Source: Methylobacteriaceae bacterium
GTDB taxonomy: Bacteria > Pseudomonadota > Alphaproteobacteria > Rhizobiales > Beijerinckiaceae
NCBI GenBank assembly: GCA_031272615.1
Contig: JAISTL010000111.1
Location: forward strand, 1-12,119
Length of the DNA: 12,119 bases
Direction of reading: 5' to 3'
Part shown: positions 6,947 through 12,119 of the stretch, in pieces
Layout: the number at the start of each line of letters is the position of its first letter
Position numbering within the stretch: position 1 is the stretch's first letter
Program-made: the position numbers and the translations under genes
The notes under the pieces: generated by a model
Seen by the model: only the letters and a program-made list of their open reading frames with translations
Told to the model about the DNA's origin: nothing
The model's database searches: none

Positions 6947-8302
6947 TCACTCCGGCTCGATGCCGCCGGTTTTCAGGTGGTTCTCCAGCCAGTGGATGTC
7001 ATACATGCCGTCCTGGATATCGGGGTTGCGCACCAGATTGCGGAACAGCGGCAGGGTGGTGTCGATGCCGTCGACGACGAATTCATCGATGGCCCGGCGC
7101 AGGCGCATCAGGCATTCGGTGCGGTTGCGGCCGTGAACGATGAGCTTGCCCACCAGCGAATCGTAGTGCGGCGGAATGGTGTACCCCTGATAGGCGGCGG
7201 AATCGACGCGCACGCCCAAACCGCCGGGGGTGTGGAAATAGCTGATCTGCCCCGGCGACGGCCGGAAGGTCTGCGGATGCTCGGCGTTGATGCGGCACTC
7301 CACGGCGTGGCCGTTGAAGTGGATGTCCTCCTGGGTGACCGACAGCGGCGAACCGGCGGCGACGCGAATCTGCTCGATCACCAGGTCAATGCCGGTGATC
7401 ATCTCGGTGACCGGGTGCTCCACCTGGATGCGGGTGTTCATCTCGATGAAGTAGAACTGCCCGTTCTCGTAGAGGAACTCCACCGTGCCGACCCCTTCAT
7501 AGGCGATTTCCCGCATGGCGTTGGCCACGATCTCACCGATGCGGTTGCGGGCGGCGGAATCGAGCACCGGCGAGGGGCTTTCCTCCCACACTGTCTGGTG
7601 GCGGCGCTGCAACGAGCAGTCCCGCTCGCCGAGATGGACGGCGTTGCCGCGGCCGTCGCCGATCACCTGGATTTCGATGTGCCGCGGCTTTTCCAGGTAT
7701 TTCTCGATATACACCGTGTCGTCGCCGAAGGCGGCCTTGGCTTCGGTCTGGGCGGTCTGCACGGCGTAGGTGAGGTCTTTGGCGGAGCGGGCGATTTTCA
7801 TGCCGCGTCCGCCGCCGCCCGCCGCCGCCTTGATGAGCACCGGAAACCCGATCTCCCCGGCCACCCGCAGCGCCTCCGCCGGGTCGGCAATGCCGCCCTC
7901 GGAGCCGGGAACACAGGGGATTCCAAGGCGGAGCGCCGTGCGCTTGGCCTCGATTTTATCGCCCATCAGACGGATGTGCTCGGCCTTGGGGCCGATGAAG
8001 GCAATGCGGTGCTCCGCCAGCACATCGGCGAAATTGGCGTTTTCCGAAAGGAAGCCATAGCCCGGATGCACGGCGTCGGCGCCGGTGATTTCACAGGCGG
8101 CAATCAGCGCCGGAATGTTGAGGTAGCTCTCACGCACCAGCGGCGGGCCGATACACACGCTTTCGTCGGCGAGCCGCACGCTCATGGCGTTGGCGTCGGC
8201 GGTGGAGTGCACGGCCACGGTGGCGATTCCCAGCTCCTTGCAGGCCCGCAGAATGCGCAGCGCGATTTCACCGCGGTTGGCAATCAGGATTTTATCGAAC
8301 AT
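6947..8302 (-). CDS. accC: Biotin carboxylase of acetyl-CoA carboxylase, with a Lys-to-Thr change in the active site
   Basis: AccC carboxylates biotin on AccB using ATP and bicarbonate, the first half of acetyl-CoA carboxylase and the entry to fatty-acid synthesis. The 451-residue protein is full length. It shows the N-terminal biotin-carboxylase fold ([29 protein letters not shown] 79-91), an ATP-grasp domain with Lys116, Lys158 and the glycine loop GGGGRGM (162-168), His208, Glu275, Glu287, Asn289 and Arg291 ([14 protein letters not shown]), and the C-terminal GVRVDS segment. The oddity is RRHQT at 233-237, where the family has RRHQK: Thr237 (codon ACA) replaces the Lys equivalent to E. coli Lys238. 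All other catalytic positions I can place are intact. The start codon lies 4 bp after the accB stop, so translation is probably coupled. This is either an unusual active site or a single-base error in the sequence. Confidence 0.96.
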   Translation of the reverse strand: MFDKILIANRGEIALRILRACKELGIATVAVHSTADANAMSVRLADESVCIGPPLVRESYLNIPALIAACEITGADAVHPGYGFLSENANFADVLAEHRIAFIGPKAEHIRLMGDKIEAKRTALRLGIPCVPGSEGGIADPAEALRVAGEIGFPVLIKAAAGGGGRGMKIARSAKDLTYAVQTAQTEAKAAFGDDTVYIEKYLEKPRHIEIQVIGDGRGNAVHLGERDCSLQRRHQTVWEESPSPVLDSAARNRIGEIVANAMREIAYEGVGTVEFLYENGQFYFIEMNTRIQVEHPVTEMITGIDLVIEQIRVAAGSPLSVTQEDIHFNGHAVECRINAEHPQTFRPSPGQISYFHTPGGLGVRVDSAAYQGYTIPPHYDSLVGKLIVHGRNRTECLMRLRRAIDEFVVDGIDTTLPLFRNLVRNPDIQDGMYDIHWLENHLKTGGIEPE

Positions 8303-8306
8303 GACA

Positions 8307-8843
8307 TCACTCGATTACCAGAAGCGGCTCGCCGTATTCCACCGGCTGGCCGTCTTCGAACAGGATTTGCGTAACCGTTCCGGCCCGCGGCGCGACAATC
8401 TCGTTGAAGGTTTTCATGGCTTCCACCAGCAGCAGCGTGTCGCCGGATTTGACCTTGGAGCCGACCTCGATGAAATCCTCGGCTTCCGGCGACGGCTTGC
8501 GATAGGCAGTGCCCACCATCGGCGACAGCACAACGCCGGGATGGTCGGCGGCGGAAACCGGGTCCAGCGTGCCGCCCGAGGGCGTGACGGTGGCCGTCGA
8601 CGTCGGCGAGAACTCCAGGGTGCTGGAGGGAGAGGGGGCGAAATTCTGCGGCAGCGGCGGCGCCACGGTAACCACCGTCGACGCGGGGGGCTGGCGGGAG
8701 CCGCGCACAACGCGGATGCGCAAATCGCCTTTTTCCACCTCAATTTCCGAAAGGTCCGACTCCGCGACCAGCAGGGCGATTTCCCGCACCAGTTTCGGAT
8801 CGAAGGCGGCGTTCTGGGCGACCGATGACAGTGATTTGACCAT
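8307..8843 (-). CDS. accB: Biotin carboxyl carrier protein of acetyl-CoA carboxylase
   Basis: AccB carries the biotin that shuttles carboxyl groups between AccC and the carboxyltransferase. The 178-residue protein has the typical three parts: an N-terminal segment [19 protein letters not shown], a Pro/Ser/Thr/Ala-rich flexible linker (about 50-100), and a C-terminal biotinyl domain (about 103-178). The biotinylation motif is [10 protein letters not shown] with Lys144 as the modified residue. GAGGT stands 12-16 bases before the ATG as a ribosome-binding site. It lies 26 bp after aroQ and 4 bp before accC, in the usual accB-accC pair. The carboxyltransferase genes accA and accD are not in the window. 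Confidence 0.96.
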   Translation of the reverse strand: MVKSLSSVAQNAAFDPKLVREIALLVAESDLSEIEVEKGDLRIRVVRGSRQPPASTVVTVAPPLPQNFAPSPSSTLEFSPTSTATVTPSGGTLDPVSAADHPGVVLSPMVGTAYRKPSPEAEDFIEVGSKVKSGDTLLLVEAMKTFNEIVAPRAGTVTQILFEDGQPVEYGEPLLVIE

Positions 8844-8869
8844 TCTTGTTCTGACCTCGCAATACTCGG

Positions 8870-9307
8870 TTATTTTTCGGCAAGACCCGCCAATCCGTCA
8901 AGGGCGAGCTCATAGCCCGCGGCGCCGAATCCGCAGATGACCCCGGCGCATACCGGAGCGATCATCGATCTGTGCCGGAACGGCTCCCGGGCGTGGACAT
9001 TGGAAATGTGCACTTCGACGGTCACCGCGCCGCTTCCGGCGATGGCGTCGCGAAGCGCGATGGACGTATGGGTGTAGGCTCCGGCGTTGAGCACAACCCC
9101 GGCGCCGGCCTGTCCCGCCTCTTGGATCCAGTCCACCAGGTCGCCCTCGTGGTTGGACTGGCGGAACTCCAGCGCGATGCCGAGAGTTTCGGCTTTGGTT
9201 TTGAGCCGCCGCCCGATGTCGGCAAGGGTCAGGGAGCCGTACACGCCGGGTTCACGGGTTCCCAGAAGGTTGAGATTCGGACCATTGATGACAAATACGG
9301 TGCGCAT
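8870..9307 (-). CDS. aroQ: Type II 3-dehydroquinate dehydratase
   Basis: AroQ converts 3-dehydroquinate to 3-dehydroshikimate, the third step of the shikimate pathway to aromatic amino acids, and acts as a dodecamer in the cytoplasm. The 145-residue product begins with the family signature [20 protein letters not shown]. Active-site residues are all visible: Arg18, catalytic Tyr23, Asn74 and His80 in [10 protein letters not shown], His100 and Arg111 in [17 protein letters not shown]. The frame is open to an ATG at 9349, but the extra 14 residues have no family counterpart, so the ATG at 9307 is preferred (AAGG lies about 11 bp upstream). It is the first gene of the aroQ-accB-accC-aat cluster, an arrangement common in Alphaproteobacteria. 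Confidence 0.95.
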   Translation of the reverse strand: MRTVFVINGPNLNLLGTREPGVYGSLTLADIGRRLKTKAETLGIALEFRQSNHEGDLVDWIQEAGQAGAGVVLNAGAYTHTSIALRDAIAGSGAVTVEVHISNVHAREPFRHRSMIAPVCAGVICGFGAAGYELALDGLAGLAEK

Positions 9308-9527
9308 GGAAGCCGGCCTTGGGGTTTTGATGTCGGAAAGCGCCGGCAATGAACGGCGCGCCCGGTTGTCCGGGTGGACTGAACGTTTCGGTTCGGGACA
9401 AATGAAGCCTGTTTTTGTTGATTTTGTGTCGAAAAAATGAAAAGAGCGCCCCTGTTCCCGCAGATAAACACGTCATCGGTCTTCTATATCGAAATCTCCG
9501 GCGTGAAAAGGCTTTCATTGCCCGGCG

Positions 9528-9555
9528 CCCATATGTGCGGGCGGTGTTTCGCCAA
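9528..9555 (-). promoter_or_regulatory. Weak candidate promoter of the aroQ-accBC-aat cluster
   Basis: Minus-strand TTGGCG and TATGGG are separated by 16 bp, about 220 bp before the aroQ start and just past the upstream terminator. The position is right but the hexamer matches are modest, so this is only the best visible candidate. Confidence 0.22.
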
Positions 9556-9570
9556 AAGTTGTGGAACGGC

Positions 9571-9607
9571 AAAAAAAGAAAGACCGCGCGGTGTTGCCCG
9601 GTCTCTC
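9571..9607 (-). terminator. Rho-independent terminator of the dsbA-family gene
   Basis: On the minus strand GAGAGACCG pairs over 9 bp (one G-U) with CGGTCTTTC around a 12-nt loop, followed at once by seven T residues. It starts 28 bp after the stop codon. This is the clearest terminator in the window and separates the dsbA-family gene from the aroQ cluster. Confidence 0.85.
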
Positions 9608-9635
9608 CCGTTTTCGTCTGACGCGGGCGCGCGCC

Positions 9636-10394
9636 TTACCGGCACGACGCCTTGCCGCACTTGCGGACGTTGGCAATCAACGATTTCATGGCGTCGATGC
9701 CGATGGCGCCGGGGATCAGCTCGCCTTGGATGAGGAAGGCCGGGGTGCCGCCGAGTCCGAGAGTCCGGCCGAGTTCCCGGCTTTCGTCGATGGCGGCGGT
9801 CAGTTCGGGTTTGGCGAAATCAGCCTCAAGACGCGCCATGTCGAGGCCGAGCTCCTTGGCGATTTCACGCGCCGAGGCGCCGTCGGCGAGGTTGTTGCTC
9901 TCCATCATTTTGGTGTGGAAATCGAACAGCTTCCGGTCATCCGCCTGCATGCGCACCGCCAGGGACACGCGGGAGGCTTCCAGCGACTGCGGCCCGAGAA
10001 TCGGGAAATCCTTCATGATGAACCGCACCTTCTTGTCCTCGTTGGCGAGGGTCTTGATATCCTCGAAGGTTTTGCGGCAGTAACCGCAGTTGTAATCGAA
10101 AAACTCGACAAAGACGACATCGGCATCCTTGTCGCCCGTGAAAATGGCGTTGGGATTGTTCTTGATGCCGTCGGTGATCTCCATGCGCCTGAGTTCCTTC
10201 AACCGGGCTTCTTCCTTTTCGACAACCTGCAGCGCTTCCATCAGCACCGCCGGGTTGTTGACCAGGTAGTCCTTGACGAGAGCCTTGATTTCGTCCTGCT
10301 GCGCCGCGTTGCACGCGGCGGCGGAACCGGGCGACAGGCATGCCCCGGTGAGGAGGAGCGCGATTCCCGCGAGACCTTTCAGAATTTGACGCAT
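9636..10394 (-). CDS. Exported DsbA-family thiol:disulfide protein
   Basis: The 252-residue protein has a cleavable signal (hydrophobic 8-18, then SPGSAAA) and should act in the periplasm. After an N-terminal helical segment (about 30-80) typical of the ScsC/DsbA-like group comes the thioredoxin fold: VVFVEFFDYNCGYCRK with the redox motif Cys103-Gly-Tyr-Cys106, a helical insertion, then GGTPAF with the cis-proline at 217-218. This supports dithiol oxidase or isomerase activity on secreted proteins; which one cannot be read from sequence. Extra cysteines are notable: Cys19 in an imperfect lipobox (LTGAC), Cys28 just after the likely cleavage point, and Cys246 and Cys251 at the C-terminus. An AAGGA ribosome-binding site lies 6 bp before the ATG. 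The gene has its own promoter candidate and terminator. Confidence 0.92.
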   Translation of the reverse strand: MRQILKGLAGIALLLTGACLSPGSAAACNAAQQDEIKALVKDYLVNNPAVLMEALQVVEKEEARLKELRRMEITDGIKNNPNAIFTGDKDADVVFVEFFDYNCGYCRKTFEDIKTLANEDKKVRFIMKDFPILGPQSLEASRVSLAVRMQADDRKLFDFHTKMMESNNLADGASAREIAKELGLDMARLEADFAKPELTAAIDESRELGRTLGLGGTPAFLIQGELIPGAIGIDAMKSLIANVRKCGKASCR

Positions 10395-10445
10395 GATGAG
10401 TCCTTATAATAACTGGAGCGGCAGGAGACGAAGAAGACCTGGACG

Positions 10446-10474
10446 ACTATAGCAATAACCGCGGCGGATAATAA
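10446..10474 (-). promoter_or_regulatory. Candidate promoter of the dsbA-family gene
   Basis: Minus-strand TATAGT (10451-10446) matches the -10 consensus at five of six positions, about 50 bp before the start codon. The hexamer 17 bp further up is TTATTA (10474-10469), a poor -35. The 7-mer AATAACC occurs twice in direct orientation on the plus strand (10454-10460 and 10470-10476), 16 bp apart, covering the spacer and -35; an activator could compensate for the weak -35. Confidence 0.4.
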
Positions 10475-10508
10475 CCTATTTCTTGCCGTTTCGTAACAGA
10501 ATTATTAA

Positions 10509-10527
10509 GCCGTTCGGGCAAAACGGC
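10509..10527. repeat. Small hairpin in the divergent promoter region
   Basis: GCCGTT (10509-10514) and AACGGC (10522-10527) are perfect 6-bp arms around CGGGCAA. A further GCCGTTT at 10485-10491 could pair with the same right arm, giving two alternative pairings. No strong T-tract follows on either strand. Confidence 0.3.
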
Positions 10528-10656
10528 GATTTTGGTATACGGCCCCTCCGCCGCGCCGCAAACAGGTGTTGTTTTCCCGGGGCAATAGGGCTAAATACGG
10601 GCCGACGGGCCGCGCCGGCATGTCGCTGACGGAGCCCGCCTCGTTTTCAGTTGAGT

Positions 10657-10686
10657 TTGTCTTATTTTTTAACCACCGAATATTCC
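10657..10686 (+). promoter_or_regulatory. Weak candidate promoter of the aminotransferase gene
   Basis: TTGTCT (10657-10662) and TATTCC (10681-10686) are separated by 18 bp, with the -10 ending 32 bp before the ATG at 10719. Each hexamer matches only partly. The -10 lies within a near-palindrome ACCG...CGGT. Confidence 0.25.
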
Positions 10687-10718
10687 GGTTCTCATTTTTT
10701 CAGCAAGGTCCAACGATT

Positions 10719-11921
10719 ATGTCCCCATCTTCGTCCGGCAGGGCGCCGGAGCCGACTCCGGCCATCGGTTTATCGGCGCGTTCCGCCAGGGTCGCCCCGT
10801 TTCTGGCCATGTCCATCCTCGGCCTTGCCGGTGAGCGGGAAGCGGCGGGCATGAATGTGCTGCACCTGGAGGTGGGGCAGCCGTCGTCGCCGACGCCGCG
10901 TCCGGCGCTGGAGGCGGCGCGCCGCGAACTGGAACACGGCCTCATCGGCTACACCCCGTCGCTGGGCATTCCGGCCCTGCGCGCCCGCATCTCCCGCCAC
11001 TATCGGGAAACCTACGGCGTTGACGTGCCGGCGGAACGGGTGATCGTCACCACCGGCTCCTCGGCGGGGTTTGTTCTGGCGTTCCTCGCCCTGTTCGACG
11101 CCGGGGACCGGGTGGCGGTTTCCGAACCCGGTTACCCCGCCTACCGGGCGATTCTCGAAGCGCTGGATATCGAGCCGGTGCCGGTGCGCCTCACCGAAGC
11201 GGACGCCTATGTGCTGACGCCCGGCAACGTGACCCGGGCGGCGGCGGGCAGGCCGCTCAACGGCATTCTCGCCATGAGCCCGGCCAACCCCACCGGCACC
11301 ATGATGGGACGCGCCCCGCTTGCGGCGCTTTGCGCCTACGCCCGCGACAACGGCATTCCGTTCATCTCCGACGAAATCTACCATGGGCTCACCTATGCCG
11401 CGCCGGCGGTGAGCGCCCTGGAGTGCCGGAGCGACGCCGTTATCATCAACTCCTTTTCCAAGTATTTCTGCATGACCGGCTGGCGCGTCGGCTGGATGGT
11501 GGTGCCGGCGCACATGGTCGACCCGGTGGAGCGTCTGGCCCAGAACCTCTATCTGTCGCCGCCTCAGGTGTCGCAGAAAGCGGCGCTTGCCGCCTTCGAC
11601 GCCCGGGACGACATGGAGCGTATCCGCGAGGGGTATGCCCGCAACCGCGCCATGCTGCTGGAGGAACTGCCGAAAATCGGCGTCACCCGCATGTATCCCG
11701 CCGACGGCGCCTTTTACATTTTCGCCGACATCGGGGATTTCACCGGAGACTCCATCGCGTTTTGCAAGGCCCTGCTCAACGAAGCCGGCGTTGCCGCCGC
11801 TCCGGGTGTGGATTTTGACCCCGTGCATGGCAACCGCTTCATCCGTCTCTCCTTCGCCCGGTCCCTCGATGAGTGCCGCGAGGCGGTGCGGCGAATCGGC
11901 CAATGGCTCGGCAAACGCTGA
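10719..11921 (+). CDS. Class I/II PLP-dependent aminotransferase
   Basis: The 400-residue protein is a cytoplasmic fold-type I aminotransferase of the aspartate-aminotransferase group. Signatures in order: LHLEVGQPSSPTP (48-60), the phosphate-binding TTGSSAGFVLAF, a substrate/PLP loop EPGYPAYRAI, SPANPTGTM with Asn190, ISDEIYHGL with Asp218 and Tyr221, INSFSKYFCMTGWRVGW with Lys248 forming the PLP Schiff base, and Arg376 in FIRLSFARS, expected to bind the substrate carboxylate. Substrate cannot be read with confidence; aspartate, aromatic or alanine/branched-chain amino acids are all possible. The ATG at 10719 has AAGGT 9 bp upstream; the longer open frame from a GTG at 10566 runs through promoter-like DNA and is rejected. 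It stands alone, divergent from the dsbA-family gene. Confidence 0.93.
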   Translation: MSPSSSGRAPEPTPAIGLSARSARVAPFLAMSILGLAGEREAAGMNVLHLEVGQPSSPTPRPALEAARRELEHGLIGYTPSLGIPALRARISRHYRETYGVDVPAERVIVTTGSSAGFVLAFLALFDAGDRVAVSEPGYPAYRAILEALDIEPVPVRLTEADAYVLTPGNVTRAAAGRPLNGILAMSPANPTGTMMGRAPLAALCAYARDNGIPFISDEIYHGLTYAAPAVSALECRSDAVIINSFSKYFCMTGWRVGWMVVPAHMVDPVERLAQNLYLSPPQVSQKAALAAFDARDDMERIREGYARNRAMLLEELPKIGVTRMYPADGAFYIFADIGDFTGDSIAFCKALLNEAGVAAAPGVDFDPVHGNRFIRLSFARSLDECREAVRRIGQWLGKR

Positions 11922-11937
11922 CGGTAGACGCTGACGG
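11915..11937 (+). repeat. 10-bp direct repeat across the aminotransferase stop codon
   Basis: ACGCTGACGG occurs at 11915-11924 and again at 11928-11937, a 13-bp period. The first copy contains the TGA stop codon. It looks like a recent small tandem duplication at the boundary with the repeat-rich right edge. Confidence 0.75.
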
Positions 11938-11984
11938 CTTCGCGTCCTTGCGAGCGAAGCGAAGCAATCCAGAAAGAATTCTGG
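11937..11984. repeat. Double-hairpin element resembling dispersed GCGAAGCGAAGCAAT repeats
   Basis: GCTTCGC (11937-11943) pairs with GCGAAGC (11954-11960) around a 10-nt loop. After GAAGCAAT, CCAGAA (11969-11974) pairs with TTCTGG (11979-11984) around AGAA. The core TTGCGAGCGAAGCGAAGCAA resembles a short palindromic motif I recall as dispersed in intergenic DNA of many bacterial genomes. Its position just past a stop codon suits such an element. Copy number in this genome cannot be judged from one window. Confidence 0.55.
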
Positions 11985-12027
11985 TGGACACGGTGGACAC
12001 GGTGGACCGGGTGGACCGGGTGGACAC
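11983..12027 (+). repeat. Five tandem 9-bp units GGTGGACMS
   Basis: Five contiguous 9-mers share GGTGGAC and end in AC, AC, CG, CG and AC (starts 11983, 11992, 12001, 12010, 12019). Only the last two bases vary, and only between two states. Read as protein in a minus frame this gives a collagen-like Pro-rich run, but nothing supports coding. Slipped-strand expansion is the likely origin. Confidence 0.85.
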
Positions 12028-12097
12028 ATTCGTCGACGTTTTACCCCACCGATTGCCGTATTCACCAGTTGGAAACGCGAATTGTGCGAACGTTCAT

Positions 12098-12119
12098 CGT
12101 CCACCGCGTCCACCCGGTC
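12098..12119 (-). repeat. Inverted copies of the 9-bp unit at the window edge
   Basis: Read on the minus strand these 22 bases are GACCG, GGTGGACGC, GGTGGACG, the same 9-bp unit in opposite orientation. GTCCACCCGGTC (12108-12119) is the exact reverse complement of GACCGGGTGGAC at 12005-12016 and at 12014-12025, so a long stem around about 70 bp (12028-12097) can form. The array continues off the window. Confidence 0.75.

Larger units (their letters stand above)
9308..9635. other. Intergenic region between dsbA-family gene and aroQ
   Basis: These 328 bp hold the terminator of the dsbA-family gene (9571-9607) and should hold the promoter of the aroQ-accB-accC-aat cluster. On the minus strand the best candidate is TTGGCG (9555-9550), 16 bp, TATGGG (9533-9528), which is weak. 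A TATAGA at 9488-9483 has no good -35 partner. An open minus-strand frame (9572-9252) has no recognisable family signature and is not called. Confidence 0.5.
10395..10718. other. Divergent intergenic region between dsbA-family and aminotransferase genes
   Basis: These 324 bp must hold both promoters. The dsbA side has a good TATAGT box (10446-10451). The centre has a hairpin-forming inverted repeat GCCGTT/AACGGC (10509-10527). The aminotransferase side has a weak TTGTCT-18-TATTCC pair at 10657-10686. The frame of the aminotransferase stays open upstream to a GTG at 10566, but that part reads as non-coding. I see no small gene. Confidence 0.5.

Noticed and set aside
6917..8374. 485-codon plus-strand open frame opposite accC
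   Set aside because: Antisense shadow of a well-supported biotin carboxylase; the translation has no domain I recognise.
9252..9572. 106-codon minus-strand frame between the dsbA-family gene and aroQ
   Set aside because: Arginine-rich translation with no known domain; it overlaps the aroQ start in another frame and contains the region expected to hold the operon promoter.
10566..10718. N-terminal extension of the aminotransferase from a GTG at 10566
   Set aside because: The added 51 residues lack similarity to the family and run through promoter-like AT-rich DNA; the ATG at 10719 has a proper ribosome-binding site.
10770..12113. 447-codon minus-strand frame with a collagen-like GPP stretch
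   Set aside because: It is antisense to the aminotransferase, and the GPP/CPP stretch is just the translation of the 9-bp tandem repeat.
11983..12119. CRISPR array
   Set aside because: The units are 9 bp, contiguous and without spacers, and no cas gene is present.

Overview
The window looks like chromosomal DNA from a GC-rich alphaproteobacterium, probably of the Rhodospirillales or a relative. Four things point there: an NDUFA12-type complex I accessory subunit, a DUF2155 secreted protein, a long cobalamin-dependent ribonucleotide reductase, and the order NDUFA12 / DUF2155 / aat / accC / accB / aroQ, which I know from alphaproteobacterial genomes. Every gene is a core or housekeeping type. 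I see no phage, integrase, transposase, CRISPR array, toxin-antitoxin pair or RNA gene.

Layout. Positions 1-414 are non-coding and rich in small hairpins. nrdJ (415-4107, minus) is the class II ribonucleotide reductase. A long divergent intergenic region follows (4108-4990). It holds a likely nrdJ promoter with two NrdR-box-like sites exactly 32 bp apart, and a 41-bp tandem duplication that can fold into a conserved hairpin. Two plus-strand genes come next: the NDUFA12 homologue (4991-5398), which ends in a good terminator, and a secreted DUF2155 protein (5550-6236). They converge on the minus-strand cluster aroQ-accB-accC-aat (9307 down to 6265), whose genes lie 4-26 bp apart and are probably one operon. 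It supplies dehydroquinate dehydratase, the biotin carrier and biotin carboxylase of acetyl-CoA carboxylase, and the leucyl/phenylalanyl-tRNA-protein transferase. Upstream on the same strand is a periplasmic DsbA-family thioredoxin-fold protein (9636-10394) with its own strong terminator. Divergent from it is a class I/II PLP aminotransferase (10719-11921). The right edge (11915-12119) is repeat DNA: a 10-bp direct repeat across the aminotransferase stop codon, a hairpin element resembling dispersed 'GCGAAGCGAAGCAAT' repeats, five 9-bp tandem units, and the same units in inverted orientation running off the window.

The observations most worth following are: (i) the biotin carboxylase has Thr where the family has a conserved active-site Lys (E. 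coli K238 position); (ii) the NrdR-like site pair at nrdJ; (iii) the duplicated leader hairpin whose stem differences all preserve pairing; and (iv) the repeat cluster at the right edge. I found no convincing new multi-gene system.
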